Positions 9,159 through 18,482 are shown, numbered from the stretch's first letter. The stretch: 64,000 nucleotides of DNA from JBBDMC01 sp963775235 (GCA_963775235.1 CAVZHY010000006.1:372001-436000); one strand, 5' to 3'. The notes: generated from the sequence alone by a model not told the origin. A program made the numbers and translations.

Positions 9159-9611
9159 CTAGCCGCGCCCGCGATAAGGTGCCACGCCGGGGTCCGGCAG
9201 CCAGACGCTGGCCGGAGGCTCGCCGGTCTGCCAGAACACATCGATCGGCATGCCGCCGCGTGGGTTGAAGTAACCGCCGATCCTCAGCCAATGCGGTTTC
9301 AGAAGATCGGCCACCTTGCGCCCGATCGTCACCGTCACGTCCTCGTGGAAGGCACCGTGGTTGCGGAACGACTGCAGGTAGAGCTTCAGCGATTTCGACT
9401 CGATGAGCCAGCGATTGGGCACGTAGTCGATGACGAGGATGCCGAAATCAGGCTGGCCGGTGACCGGGCAGATCGAGGTGAACTCGGGTGCGGTGAAGCG
9501 GGCGACAAAACTTGTTGACGCTTGCGGGTTAGGCACGCGGTCGAGGACGGCCTTGTCCGGGCTTGCGGGAATGGGCACCGGGCGGCCTAGCTGGGGGGGC
9601 GTCTTTGCCAT
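9159..9611 (-). CDS. queF: NADPH-dependent 7-cyano-7-deazaguanine reductase (QueF)
   Basis: A 150-residue enzyme reducing preQ0 to preQ1 in queuosine synthesis. It is the short, single-domain (type I) form. Evidence is the catalytic Cys in FTSICPVTGQPDFG and the QueF signature ESKSLKLYLQSFRNHGAFHED read across residues ~70-90, followed by IGGYFNPRGGMPIDVFWQTG. The ATG at 9611 gives the family length; the frame upstream belongs to the neighbouring gene's region. Only 8 bp separate it from the DUF1835 gene upstream. No other queuosine genes are in the window. Confidence 0.95.
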   Translation of the reverse strand: MAKTPPQLGRPVPIPASPDKAVLDRVPNPQASTSFVARFTAPEFTSICPVTGQPDFGILVIDYVPNRWLIESKSLKLYLQSFRNHGAFHEDVTVTIGRKVADLLKPHWLRIGGYFNPRGGMPIDVFWQTGEPPASVWLPDPGVAPYRGRG

Positions 9612-9619
9612 GGCGGTCT

Positions 9620-10597
9620 CTATCGGCCGGCGGGCGCCGGCGGAACCAGTTTCATCTCGACGCGGTCGTAACGCCACACTGCGCGACCCTCAAGCCGGGT
9701 CCCTGCCCACCACCGGTTGAGCCCAGACAGGGCCACGTGGTCCTCGTCGCCGGTGAGCACGTCCTCACCGGCGGTCGTGAGCTCCAGTTCGGCGTCGAAG
9801 AATCGTTCGTCGTCGTCTTCGGCCTCGCCAGGCGGCGCCAGCCCCGCGATCAGCGGCACGTCGCAGGAGGCGAGGTCGTCGAGCAGCTGGAAGAAGCTCC
9901 AGTCACCCATGAAGGCTGCTTCCTCCTGGGCCAGCACCTCGTGGAACAGGCGATCCGGAGCCATTGTGCCACCGGAGATGCCGGTGAGAATCGCCTGCTC
10001 CGTGCGGCCAAGGCCGTTGCTCGGCGCAGGCAGTTCCTCGAGGAAGCGTGCGAGTGCCGGGGCGGCGTAGGCAAGCCGATCGTCCAGGATCTCGACGGCA
10101 CCCGCAACTGCCTCAGGCGTAGGCGCGGTCAGGGCGGCCCAAAGCGACGCACCAAGGGCGAGGTGCGCCTTTGTGACGGGGCGCGCCCGCTCGGCAAACC
10201 TCAGAATGGTGTCCGCACGCTGGGTGCCGAGGAAGTCATCGGCCTGGACCAGCATCAATCCGTTGGCGCGCCCTTCGGAGGCAAAGAACGCAAGGATCTG
10301 GATGAGCTGGAGCTGGTCGTAAAGATCGTGCTCGAACCACAATTCGATCTCCCCGAACTCCGCATGCGCAGCCATCACACCGTCGCGGGCGGCGAACTCG
10401 GCCGCGATCGCTGCCACCGGCATGCGGAACCGCTGGGCGAGGTAAGTCACCCGCACCTCTGAGCACGAGGCCAGGGCGCCGGAAACAAGCGGCCCTTCAT
10501 GGAGGACGTCCCGCCATGGCTGGATCGGCTCCTCGCGGCCCGCGCGGTGCAATAGGTCGGCGGCGCTGTCGCCGTTGGTGATGATCAGGTCGGCCAT
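9620..10597 (-). CDS. DUF1835 domain-containing protein
   Basis: A 325-residue protein whose N-terminus (MADLIITNGDSAADLLHRAG, then PWRDVLHEGP) matches the DUF1835 family, with ELWFEHDLYDQLQLIQIL further on. The C-terminal portion (ELTTAGEDVLTGDEDHVALSGLNRWWAGTRL) is typical of longer members. The biochemical function is not established. It is the first gene of the minus-strand queF operon, spaced 8 bp from queF, but there is no direct reason to connect it with queuosine. Confidence 0.8.
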   Translation of the reverse strand: MADLIITNGDSAADLLHRAGREEPIQPWRDVLHEGPLVSGALASCSEVRVTYLAQRFRMPVAAIAAEFAARDGVMAAHAEFGEIELWFEHDLYDQLQLIQILAFFASEGRANGLMLVQADDFLGTQRADTILRFAERARPVTKAHLALGASLWAALTAPTPEAVAGAVEILDDRLAYAAPALARFLEELPAPSNGLGRTEQAILTGISGGTMAPDRLFHEVLAQEEAAFMGDWSFFQLLDDLASCDVPLIAGLAPPGEAEDDDERFFDAELELTTAGEDVLTGDEDHVALSGLNRWWAGTRLEGRAVWRYDRVEMKLVPPAPAGR

Positions 10598-10659
10598 CGG
10601 TCCCGACCATGACCGGGCGGCGCGGCGATGTCACGGGGGGGAGGGAAGGGGCGGGTCGG

Positions 10660-12081
10660 CTAGCTTTCGGCGTCAATATGCTCGCGCCACGATGGCACCG
10701 TGTTGTCCGGATTGCGAAGATACCAAGGCTTCAAGTAACCCTCGCGTGTCTCCTCGTCCGCAATCCTTTCTATGATCGCATCCGGATTCCAGGATGCCAG
10801 CAGTTCTGCGACGAGTTCCTCGCGCACCTTCTGGTACGCGCTATCGCCCGCAAGGTTCCGGGTTTCATCCGGATCGCCGTCGAGGTTAAAGAGCTCCGGT
10901 TCGTAGCCGTAATACCAAGTCAGCTTCCATCCATCCCTGCGGATCATGCGAACTGGAAGCCTAGGCACATCGGCTGCAATCATGCCTCCGTAGAACTCAG
11001 AGAAGACCCGATTGTCCCATGTGGCGCTGGGGTCACGCGATATCGTCCGCAAACTCCGTCCATCGGCATGGGGAAGCGGGTCGGCACCCGCCAAGTCGAG
11101 AAACGTTGGGCCAAGGTCCAGAAGACTTACGTTATGTGTTCGTCGGGCTCCCTGAGGAAAGTGAGCGGGACACCTTACGATGAGCGGCACCCGAGTGCTC
11201 GTCTCGTACATCAGGCTCTTTTGCCAGAGGTCCCTTTCTCCCAACTGCTCACCATGGTCTGAAGCATAGACCACCACAGATCCTGCGATTTCCGCGTTCC
11301 GGTCGACGACCGATACGACCTCGCCCACAAGGCGATCGGTGTCCTTCACCATCGCATAATATGCCGCTCGCCTGCATTCGACTTCTTGCGGCGGTTTGCC
11401 CGTGAGGTTGGTGCGGCGGCTCAAGTCGTCGACGTAAGGATGGAACGCGTCTGGACGCGGCTGCGCGGGTGGCGGGAGCCGACCATAAAAGGTGTGATAG
11501 CTGTCAGACTCGGCAACGAAAGGCGGATGCGGAAGGAAGAAGCCGACTACCAGGCAAAAAGGAGTTGTGTCGCCGGTTCGACGGCGTTCGATCTGGTTTT
11601 CCAGCCATGCGATCGCCGCTGTAGCAACGGTTCGGTCGAACGCCTGGAGGCTGGTCTGCCCCGGCCCTGACTGGTGATGGAGATCTGCTGGCAATGGGCC
11701 GAAAGGCCATTTGGCGTTTATGTCGCCGACCAGATGTTGGTCGAACCCATGATTCTGATCCGGGCCGACAAAATGCATGCGGCCTGCGAGGCACGTGCGG
11801 TAGCCCTGCTTGGACAAGCCGTGAGCGAAAGTCGGCATGTCGCTTGCCAGAAAGCTACGATTGCCCAAGCATCCGCTCCGTGCCGGATATCGCCCGGTCA
11901 TGAATGACATTCGTGACGGCAGGCACAGCGGAGACGGACAGTAGGCGTTGTCGAAAGTGACACCCTCGCGCGACAGGCGGTCGATGTTCGGAGTGCTGGC
12001 ATTGCGGTCGCCGTAGCAGCCTGTAACACGGGCCGCGTGCTGGTCGCTCATAATGACCACAATGTCCGGTGTCACAGTCAT
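10660..12081 (-). CDS. Sulfatase (alkaline-phosphatase superfamily)
   Basis: A 473-residue type-I sulfatase. The N-terminal metal-binding segment (DIVVIMSDQHAARVTGCYGD) is followed by the formylglycine motif CLPSR inside PSPLCLPSRMSFMTGRYP, so the Cys at about residue 53 would need conversion to formylglycine. Later motifs are VVYASDHGEQLGERDLWQKS and a C-terminal EPELFNLDGDPDETRNL. No signal peptide is visible, so it is probably cytoplasmic, like choline- or aryl-sulfatase relatives; the substrate is unknown. The ATG at 12081 is preferred over an upstream TTG at 12102. It is divergent from eno. Confidence 0.9.
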   Translation of the reverse strand: MTVTPDIVVIMSDQHAARVTGCYGDRNASTPNIDRLSREGVTFDNAYCPSPLCLPSRMSFMTGRYPARSGCLGNRSFLASDMPTFAHGLSKQGYRTCLAGRMHFVGPDQNHGFDQHLVGDINAKWPFGPLPADLHHQSGPGQTSLQAFDRTVATAAIAWLENQIERRRTGDTTPFCLVVGFFLPHPPFVAESDSYHTFYGRLPPPAQPRPDAFHPYVDDLSRRTNLTGKPPQEVECRRAAYYAMVKDTDRLVGEVVSVVDRNAEIAGSVVVYASDHGEQLGERDLWQKSLMYETSTRVPLIVRCPAHFPQGARRTHNVSLLDLGPTFLDLAGADPLPHADGRSLRTISRDPSATWDNRVFSEFYGGMIAADVPRLPVRMIRRDGWKLTWYYGYEPELFNLDGDPDETRNLAGDSAYQKVREELVAELLASWNPDAIIERIADEETREGYLKPWYLRNPDNTVPSWREHIDAES

Positions 12082-12243
12082 TTCGTGTAGTCCCCCCGTC
12101 AACGATGCGGACCATCATCCTCGATGGCGGCCCAAGAATTTGTCAACCCCGCATCCGAGGCAAGGTCGCCCGGCGCGATCTCCCGCCCCTTCCGCGCGCC
12201 GGCCGGCTCCTGTAGAAGCGGCGGCAATATCGGGAGGCTTATC

Positions 12244-13524
12244 ATGACCGCGATCATCGACATGATCGGACGTGAAATCCTCGACAGCCGCGGCAATCCG
12301 ACGGTCGAGGTCGACGTGGTGCTGGAGGATGGGTCGATGGGCCGGGCGGCGGTACCGTCCGGCGCCTCGACCGGTGTCCACGAGGCGGTGGAGCTGCGCG
12401 ACGGCGACAAGCAGCGTTACGGCGGCAAGGGCGTGCTGAACGCGGTGGCAGCGGTCAACGGCGAAATCTTCGACGCGATCGGCGGCATGGAGGCGGAAGG
12501 CCAGGTCCATATCGACAAGACGCTGATCGCGCTCGACGGGACCGAGAACAAGGGCCGGCTCGGCGCCAACGCCATCCTCGGCGTCTCGCTCGCCATCGCC
12601 AAGGCGGCGGCCGAAGCGGCGGGGCTGCCGCTCTACCGATACGTCGGGGGCACCAACGCGCATTTATTGCCGGTGCCAATGATGAATGTGCTGAACGGCG
12701 GGGTCCACGCCGACAACCCGATCGACTTTCAGGAATTCATGATCGTGCCGGCGGGCGCCCCGACGTTCGCGGAGGCGCTGCGCATGGGGGCGGAGGTGTT
12801 CCACACGCTGAAGGCGGCGCTGAAGGAGGCCGGCCTCAACACCAACGTCGGCGACGAGGGCGGATTCGCCCCCAATCTGCCATCGGCCGAAGCGGCGCTC
12901 GACTTCATCGTCAAGGCGATAGAGCAAGCAGGCTACAAACCCGGCGACGACGTCTACGTGGCGCTGGACCCGGCGGCGAGCGAGTTCTTCGACGACGGCA
13001 AGTACGTCTACAAGGGCGAGGGCAAGACCCGCGACCGCGCTGCACAGGTCGCCTATCTCGCCGACCTCACCCACAAGTATCCGATATTCTCGGTCGAGGA
13101 CGGCATGGCGGAGGACGACTGGGACGGCTGGCAGGCGCTGACGGCAAAAATCGGCGATCGGTGCCAGCTCGTGGGCGACGACATTTTCGTCACCAACACC
13201 GAGCGGCTCGCGGAGGGGATCAGGAGGGGCGTCGGCAACTCGATGCTGATCAAGGTCAATCAGATCGGCACGCTCACCGAGACGCTCGCCGCGGTCGAGA
13301 TGGCGCACAAAGCCGGCTATACGGCCGTCATGTCGCATCGTTCCGGCGAGACGGAGGACTCGACCATCGCCGACCTCGCGGTGGCGGTGAACTGCGGCCA
13401 GATCAAAACCGGCTCGCTTGCCCGGTCCGACCGGCTGGCGAAATACAACCAGCTCCTGCGCATCGAGGAAGAGCTCGGCATCCAGGCCGAGTTCGCGGGC
13501 AAATCCGTGCTCAGGCGGGGCTGA
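12244..13524 (+). CDS. eno: Enolase (phosphopyruvate hydratase)
   Basis: A 426-residue glycolytic enzyme converting 2-phosphoglycerate to phosphoenolpyruvate. Signatures include SGASTGVHEAVELRDGD, GDEGGFAPNL, SVEDGMAEDDWDGW, LVGDDIFVTN and VMSHRSGETEDSTIADLAV. The start at 12244 (MTAIIDMIGREILDSRGNPT) is set by homology although the frame is open upstream. Full length. It is followed by ftsB and the pdh operon, a common alphaproteobacterial order. Confidence 0.98.
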   Translation: MTAIIDMIGREILDSRGNPTVEVDVVLEDGSMGRAAVPSGASTGVHEAVELRDGDKQRYGGKGVLNAVAAVNGEIFDAIGGMEAEGQVHIDKTLIALDGTENKGRLGANAILGVSLAIAKAAAEAAGLPLYRYVGGTNAHLLPVPMMNVLNGGVHADNPIDFQEFMIVPAGAPTFAEALRMGAEVFHTLKAALKEAGLNTNVGDEGGFAPNLPSAEAALDFIVKAIEQAGYKPGDDVYVALDPAASEFFDDGKYVYKGEGKTRDRAAQVAYLADLTHKYPIFSVEDGMAEDDWDGWQALTAKIGDRCQLVGDDIFVTNTERLAEGIRRGVGNSMLIKVNQIGTLTETLAAVEMAHKAGYTAVMSHRSGETEDSTIADLAVAVNCGQIKTGSLARSDRLAKYNQLLRIEEELGIQAEFAGKSVLRRG

Positions 13525-13617
13525 CAAGCCGTCGGTCACGCAAATGAATTGGGCGTTTCGGCAACGCTCCGTTAAGGCTGGCCGGGTCAAGGTGGCGGTG
13601 TCACCTGGGTGCCTTCC

Positions 13618-13950
13618 ATGATTACCCGTCAACGCAAGCGAACGCCGTTCCGACGCCTGTGGATGGCACTCGCCACCGCCGCCTTTCTCGGTTACTTCGG
13701 GTTTCACGCCTTCAGCGGCTCATTCGGCATCTGGGCGATGGGCCGGCTGGATGCCGACGGCCGACAGCTGAGCGTTCAACTCGACGAGCTGAAGACCGAG
13801 CGCGAATCACTCGAGAAGCAGGTGGCGACGGTCCGACCCGGCAGCCTCGATGCCGATATGGTTGATGTGGAAGCACGCGAAGCGCTCAACATGATGCGCG
13901 CCGATGAGGTCGTGATCGAATCGGGTGCGGCGCAGCAATCTGCTAACTGA
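13618..13950 (+). CDS. ftsB: FtsB/DivIC-family septum formation initiator
   Basis: A 110-residue bitopic membrane protein. A short basic cytoplasmic N-terminus is followed by one transmembrane segment (about residues 15-33, WMALATAAFLGYFGF), then a periplasmic coiled coil (LDADGRQLSVQLDELKTERESLEKQVA) and a conserved acidic end (DADMVDVEAREALNMMRADEVVI). FtsB acts with FtsL and FtsQ in divisome activation. A GTG at 13609 would add three residues; both starts have weak ribosome sites. Its position after eno matches alphaproteobacterial synteny. Confidence 0.85.
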   Translation: MITRQRKRTPFRRLWMALATAAFLGYFGFHAFSGSFGIWAMGRLDADGRQLSVQLDELKTERESLEKQVATVRPGSLDADMVDVEAREALNMMRADEVVIESGAAQQSAN

Positions 13951-14026
13951 CTTGAAATTGCTGTGAAGTTTAGTCGCGGCCCCTCGTCGGTGATGACGGA
14001 AACCTATGACAATTCAGCATACTAGA

Positions 14027-14042
14027 CCTGCACGAATGCAGG
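14027..14042. terminator. Small hairpin (6-bp stem, CGAA loop) between ftsB and pdhA
   Basis: A perfect inverted repeat CCTGCA-CGAA-TGCAGG in the 180-bp spacer after ftsB. There is no T-run behind it, so it is a weak terminator candidate at best; it could instead be an operator for the pdh operon. Only the inverted repeat itself is certain. Confidence 0.3.
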
Positions 14043-14130
14043 GCTTGGAAACTTGGATTGAGCATTGCCATCCTTTAGTTTCGCGACAAATCAATAAGAA
14101 CGACGAGGGACGACCAACCGGAGACTGCCC

Positions 14131-15198
14131 ATGGCAAGGGCTCAACGTAAGGCAGTAGAGTCGCTAGTCGCTGAAGCTGATCACGATACACCGAAGCTTG
14201 TCGACGCCGCCGGCGCCCCCGTCACCACCAAGCCGGCCAATTTCTCCCGCGAGGAAGAGCTGGATGCTTTCGAGCGCATGCTCCTCATCCGCCGCTTCGA
14301 GGAGCGCGCCGGCCAGATGTACGGCATGGGGCTGATCGGGGGGTTTTGTCACCTCTACATCGGCCAGGAAGCAGTGGTCACCGGCATGCTGATGGCGATC
14401 GAGGACGGTGACCAGGTCATCACCGGCTATCGCGACCACGGTCACATGCTCGCGTGCGGCATGGACCCCAAAGGGGTCATGTCGGAGCTGACCGGCCGGC
14501 GCACGGGCTACTCGCATGGCAAGGGCGGCTCGATGCACATGTTCTCGCGCGAGAAGAACTTCTTCGGCGGACACGGGATCGTCGCCGCACCGGTGCCGCT
14601 GGGGACCGGACTCGCGTTCGCCAACCGATACCGCAAGAACGACCACGTCTGTCTAACCTTCTTCGGCGACGGAGCCGCCAACCAGGGGCAGGTTTACGAG
14701 GCCTTCAACATGGCGGAGCTCTGGAAGCTCCCCGTCGTCTACGTCATCGAGAACAACCGCTACGCCATGGGCACGTCGCTGGCCCGTTCCTCCGCCCAGA
14801 CGGACCTTTCACGACGTGGGCTCTCCTTCAATATCCCGGGCGAGCAGGTGGACGGCATGGACATCGGCGCCGTCAAGGCGGCGGGTGCCAAGGCGGTTGC
14901 CTGGTGCCGCGCCGGCAAGGGGCCATACATTCTCGAAATGCTGACCTACCGCTACCGCGGCCATTCGATGTCCGATCCGGCGAAGTACAGATCGCGCACG
15001 GAGGTCGATGACATCCGTCAGCACCACGACCCGATCGAGATGGCGCGAGAGCGTGTCATCGACAAGGGATTTGCCACCGAGGACGACCTCAGCGCCATCG
15101 ACAAGTCCGTGCGTGCCACCATAACCGAAGCCGCCGAGTATGCGCAGGCCGCGGCCGAGCCTGACGCGAGCGAGTTGTGGACCGACGTCTACAAATGA
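14131..15198 (+). CDS. pdhA: Pyruvate dehydrogenase E1 component, alpha subunit
   Basis: A 355-residue thiamine-diphosphate enzyme subunit decarboxylating pyruvate. Family motifs are GFCHLYIGQEAV, YRDHGHMLACG, HGKGGSMHMF, the TPP-binding GDGAANQGQVYEAFNMA...NNRYAMGT, and YRYRGHSMSDPAKYR (phosphorylation-loop region in eukaryotes). A GGAG ribosome site precedes the ATG. It is the first gene of pdhA-pdhB-DUF5076-pdhC, with lpdA and lipA further on. Confidence 0.97.
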   Translation: MARAQRKAVESLVAEADHDTPKLVDAAGAPVTTKPANFSREEELDAFERMLLIRRFEERAGQMYGMGLIGGFCHLYIGQEAVVTGMLMAIEDGDQVITGYRDHGHMLACGMDPKGVMSELTGRRTGYSHGKGGSMHMFSREKNFFGGHGIVAAPVPLGTGLAFANRYRKNDHVCLTFFGDGAANQGQVYEAFNMAELWKLPVVYVIENNRYAMGTSLARSSAQTDLSRRGLSFNIPGEQVDGMDIGAVKAAGAKAVAWCRAGKGPYILEMLTYRYRGHSMSDPAKYRSRTEVDDIRQHHDPIEMARERVIDKGFATEDDLSAIDKSVRATITEAAEYAQAAAEPDASELWTDVYK

Positions 15199-15223
15199 CC
15201 GGGCGGGCAGGAGCGCGCCGCTG

Positions 15224-16615
15224 ATGCCAATCGACATCCTGATGCCTGCGCTCTCGCCAACCATGGAAGAGGGCACGCTTGCGAAGTGGCTGAAGAAGGT
15301 GGGCGATCCGGTGAAGGCGGGTGATGTTATCGCCGAGATCGAGACCGACAAGGCGACCATGGAGGTGGAGGCCGTAGACGACGGGACGCTCGCCAGGATC
15401 CTGGTACCGGAAGGCACTGAAGGCGTGAAGGTCAACGCGCCGATAGCGCTGCTTGTGGGTGACGATGAGGACGTGACCAAGGTGGAGGCGGCACCGGTGC
15501 CTGAGCCGGTGGTCAAGCGCGCGCCGCCGACAGCGCCGGCTCCTGCCCGCCAACCCGCGCCCGCACCTGCCACCGTGCCGGCAGCACCGGTGATCCAAGC
15601 CGCCGCTGACATCGACATTCCTGCCGGCACCGAGATGGTGACGATGACGGTGCGCGAGGCGCTGCGCGATGCGATGGCGGAGGAGATGCGTCGCGACAAC
15701 GACGTGTTCGTGATGGGCGAGGAGGTCGCCGAATACCAGGGCGCCTATAAGGTGACGCAAGGGCTGCTCGAGGAATTCGGCCCCGACCGCGTCGTTGACA
15801 CGCCGATCACCGAACACGGCTTCGCCGGCGTCGGTGTTGGGGCAGCCCTTGCGGGCCTGAAACCGATCGTCGAGTTCATGACGTGGAACTTCGCGATGCA
15901 GGCGATGGACCAGATCGTCAATTCGGCGGCGAAGACCCTCTACATGTCGGGCGGCCAGATGGGCGCCTCGATCGTCTTCCGCGGCCCCAACGGTGCGGCA
16001 GCTCGTGTCGGCGCCCAGCACAGCCAGGACTACGCCGCTTGGTATTCGGCCGTGCCGGGCCTCAAGGTGGTCCAGCCCTTCTCCGCTGCCGACGCCAAGG
16101 GCCTCTTGAAGGCGGCGATCCGGGATCCGAATCCGGTTATCTTCCTGGAGAATGAGATTCTCTATGGCCATTCTTTCCCGGTGCCGAAGCTCGACGATTT
16201 CGTGCTGCCGATCGGCAAGGCGAAGGTGGCGCGCGCCGGCAAGGACGTCACCATCGTGTCGTGGGGCATCGGGATGACTTACGCGATGAAGGCGGCGGAG
16301 GAACTCGCCGCCATGGACATCGACGCCGAAGTGATCGACCTCAGGACGCTGAGGCCAATGGACCTTGCGACGGTCGTGGCGTCGGTCAAGAAGACAAACC
16401 GTTGTGTCACCGTCGAGGAGGGTTGGCCGGTCGCTTCTGTCTCCTCATACGTCGCCTCCGAGATCACCAGTCAGGCCTTCGACTACCTCGACGCGCCGAC
16501 GCTGAAAGTTGGCGGCAAGGACGTGCCGATGCCCTACGCGGCCAACCTGGAAAAGCTGGCGCTGCCGTCGGTCGGCGAGGTGATCGAGGCCGTCAAGGCC
16601 GTGACTTACAGGTAG
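15224..16615 (+). CDS. pdhB: Pyruvate dehydrogenase E1 component, beta subunit, with N-terminal lipoyl domain
   Basis: A 463-residue protein. Residues 1-80 form a lipoyl domain with the lipoylation site in EIETDKATMEVEAV; a Pro/Ala-rich linker (about 85-135) leads to the transketolase-type beta subunit (VREALRDAMAEEMRRD, GEEVAEYQGAYKVTQGL, TPITEHGFAG, VGAQHSQDYAAW). A lipoyl domain on E1 beta occurs in several alphaproteobacteria and is unusual elsewhere. The ATG at 15224 starts the lipoyl domain 25 bp after pdhA, after a GGGCAGGAG site. Confidence 0.97.
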   Translation: MPIDILMPALSPTMEEGTLAKWLKKVGDPVKAGDVIAEIETDKATMEVEAVDDGTLARILVPEGTEGVKVNAPIALLVGDDEDVTKVEAAPVPEPVVKRAPPTAPAPARQPAPAPATVPAAPVIQAAADIDIPAGTEMVTMTVREALRDAMAEEMRRDNDVFVMGEEVAEYQGAYKVTQGLLEEFGPDRVVDTPITEHGFAGVGVGAALAGLKPIVEFMTWNFAMQAMDQIVNSAAKTLYMSGGQMGASIVFRGPNGAAARVGAQHSQDYAAWYSAVPGLKVVQPFSAADAKGLLKAAIRDPNPVIFLENEILYGHSFPVPKLDDFVLPIGKAKVARAGKDVTIVSWGIGMTYAMKAAEELAAMDIDAEVIDLRTLRPMDLATVVASVKKTNRCVTVEEGWPVASVSSYVASEITSQAFDYLDAPTLKVGGKDVPMPYAANLEKLALPSVGEVIEAVKAVTYR

Positions 16616-16621
16616 CTTGAG

Positions 16622-16924
16622 GTGGCCGGCGACCCGCAGGAACAGCCGATCCCGCCGGACGCCCTCGGCCGAGAGGATGCCGTCGAGGTGCTGCGGGCCT
16701 TCGTGATCGACAACGGCCTGTCGATCTCGTTCATGCGCGCCTTCGACGACCCGGCGATGTGGGGCATGCTGCTGGTCGACATCGCCCGCCACGCCGCGCG
16801 CGTGTTCGCGAAGGAAGGCGTGATGAGCGAAGAGGAGGCGCTCGCGCGCATCCGCGAGATGTTCGAGGCCGAACTTGCCAACCCGACCGACCTTGGCCGC
16901 ACCAGCGAACGCAAGGGTCATTGA
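16622..16924 (+). CDS. DUF5076 domain-containing protein
   Basis: A 100-residue protein with a GTG start 6 bp after pdhB and a stop 2 bp before pdhC. It resembles DUF5076 proteins: EDAVEVLRAFVIDNGLSISFMRAF, then WGMLLVDIARHAARVFAKEG and an acidic helix. Its place inside the pdh operon suggests it assists or regulates the complex, but no function is established. It has no signal or membrane segment. Confidence 0.82.
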   Translation: MAGDPQEQPIPPDALGREDAVEVLRAFVIDNGLSISFMRAFDDPAMWGMLLVDIARHAARVFAKEGVMSEEEALARIREMFEAELANPTDLGRTSERKGH

Positions 16925-16926
16925 CG

Positions 16927-18300
16927 ATGCCGATCAACATCCTGATGCCCGCGCTCTCGCCGACAATGGAGACCGGCAACCTCTCCAAGTGGCTGAAGAA
17001 GGAGGGCGACGCGGTCAAGGCAGGCGACGTCCTCGCCGAGATCGAGACCGACAAGGCGACCATGGAGTTTGAGGCGGTCGACGAAGGTACGCTCGGCAAG
17101 ATCCTGGTGCCAGAAGGAACGGCCGACGTAGCCATCAACCAGCCGATCGCTGTTCTTCTGCAGGAAGGCGAGGACAAGGGCGCGATCAAGGACATGCCGA
17201 CCGCGCCTCCGCCTACCCCCGCAGCCGCCAAGGCCGGCGGACCCTCCCCGCAAGGGGGAGGGAAGGAGCCGGCGGCGGCGGCCGGAGCCATTTCATCAGC
17301 GCCAGCTGTGACGGCCATGCCGGCTCCCACAGCTGAGCCGGTGCGCCCCAATGGCAGCGGCGGTCGCATTTTTGCCTCGCCGCTCGCCCGTCGTCTGGCG
17401 AAGGATGGCGGCATAGACCTCGCTCGCATCACCGGGTCCGGGCCGCACGGCCGCATCGTCAAGGCCGACATTGACGCTGTTACATCAGGCAAGGCGCCGC
17501 TGGTCGCTCCCGCCGCTCCTGCCGCTGCGCCCGCGGCACGGCCGGCCGTCGCCCCCTCGATGAACGACGCGCAGGTGATGAAGCTCTACGAGCCGGGCAG
17601 CTACGAGGTCGTCCCGCACGACAACGTCCGGAAGATCATCGCGCGCCGGCTGGTCGAGGCGAAGCAGACGATCCCGCATTTCTACCTGACGATCGATACC
17701 GAGATCGACGCGCTGCTGGCGCTCCGGACGCAGATCAACGCCGCGGCTCCGCGCGACAAGGAGGGCAACGCGGCGTGGAAGGTGTCGGTCAACGACCTCA
17801 TCATCAAGGCGTTGGCGATGGCGCTGCAGCGGGTGCCCGACGCCAACGTCACGTGGACCGAGGCGGGTATGCTCCGCCACCATCGGTCGGACATCGGCGT
17901 TGCCGTCGCCATTCCCGGTGGCCTCATCACGCCGGTGGTGCGGAACGCCGACGAGAAGCGCGTGTCGGTGATCGCGACCGAGATGAAGGACTATGCGGCG
18001 CGGGCACGCGCTCGCAAGCTTGCGCCGGAGGAGTACCAAGGCGGCACCACCGCCGTCTCCAACCTCGGCATGTACGGGGTCAAGGACTTTGCGGCCATCA
18101 TCAACCCGCCGCATGCCACTATCCTCGCAGTCGGCGCCGGGGTAGAGACGCCGGTTGTGCGCGATGGCAAGGTTGAAGTACGAACGATCATGACGGTCAC
18201 CTTGTCAACCGACCACCGGGCCGTCGACGGGGCGCTGGGCGCCAAGCTCCTTTCCGCCTTCAAGGGTCTGATCGAGAAGCCGGCCGGCATGCTGGCGTAA
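16927..18300 (+). CDS. pdhC: Pyruvate dehydrogenase E2 (dihydrolipoamide acetyltransferase)
   Basis: A 457-residue E2 core. Residues 1-80 form a lipoyl domain (EIETDKATMEFEAV) nearly identical to the one on pdhB; an Ala/Pro/Gly linker follows; the peripheral-subunit-binding domain is near residues 138-175 (FASPLARRLAKDGGIDLARI, GSGPHGRIVKAD). The catalytic domain ends with STDHRAVDGALGAK, containing the active-site His and Asp. The start at 16927 is fixed by the lipoyl domain; the frame upstream is a shadow of DUF5076. Confidence 0.97.
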   Translation: MPINILMPALSPTMETGNLSKWLKKEGDAVKAGDVLAEIETDKATMEFEAVDEGTLGKILVPEGTADVAINQPIAVLLQEGEDKGAIKDMPTAPPPTPAAAKAGGPSPQGGGKEPAAAAGAISSAPAVTAMPAPTAEPVRPNGSGGRIFASPLARRLAKDGGIDLARITGSGPHGRIVKADIDAVTSGKAPLVAPAAPAAAPAARPAVAPSMNDAQVMKLYEPGSYEVVPHDNVRKIIARRLVEAKQTIPHFYLTIDTEIDALLALRTQINAAAPRDKEGNAAWKVSVNDLIIKALAMALQRVPDANVTWTEAGMLRHHRSDIGVAVAIPGGLITPVVRNADEKRVSVIATEMKDYAARARARKLAPEEYQGGTTAVSNLGMYGVKDFAAIINPPHATILAVGAGVETPVVRDGKVEVRTIMTVTLSTDHRAVDGALGAKLLSAFKGLIEKPAGMLA

Positions 18301-18482
18301 CCCGTGGCTGCGCACGCGATCCGACCTGCGACACCCCGCGACGCCATGGACCTGGTCGCGTTTGTTGATATGGCGGTGATTGGGTGCTCCTGACGAAGCC
18401 GCATTCGTGACCTGCGACCGGTGCCCTTTGGCGGGTACCGCCCCCATGGTAGATCACCGCCGCGAAATGGACGGACGAGGCA

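Noticed and set aside
12664..13707. A 347-codon minus-strand frame
   Set aside because: Antisense shadow of eno.
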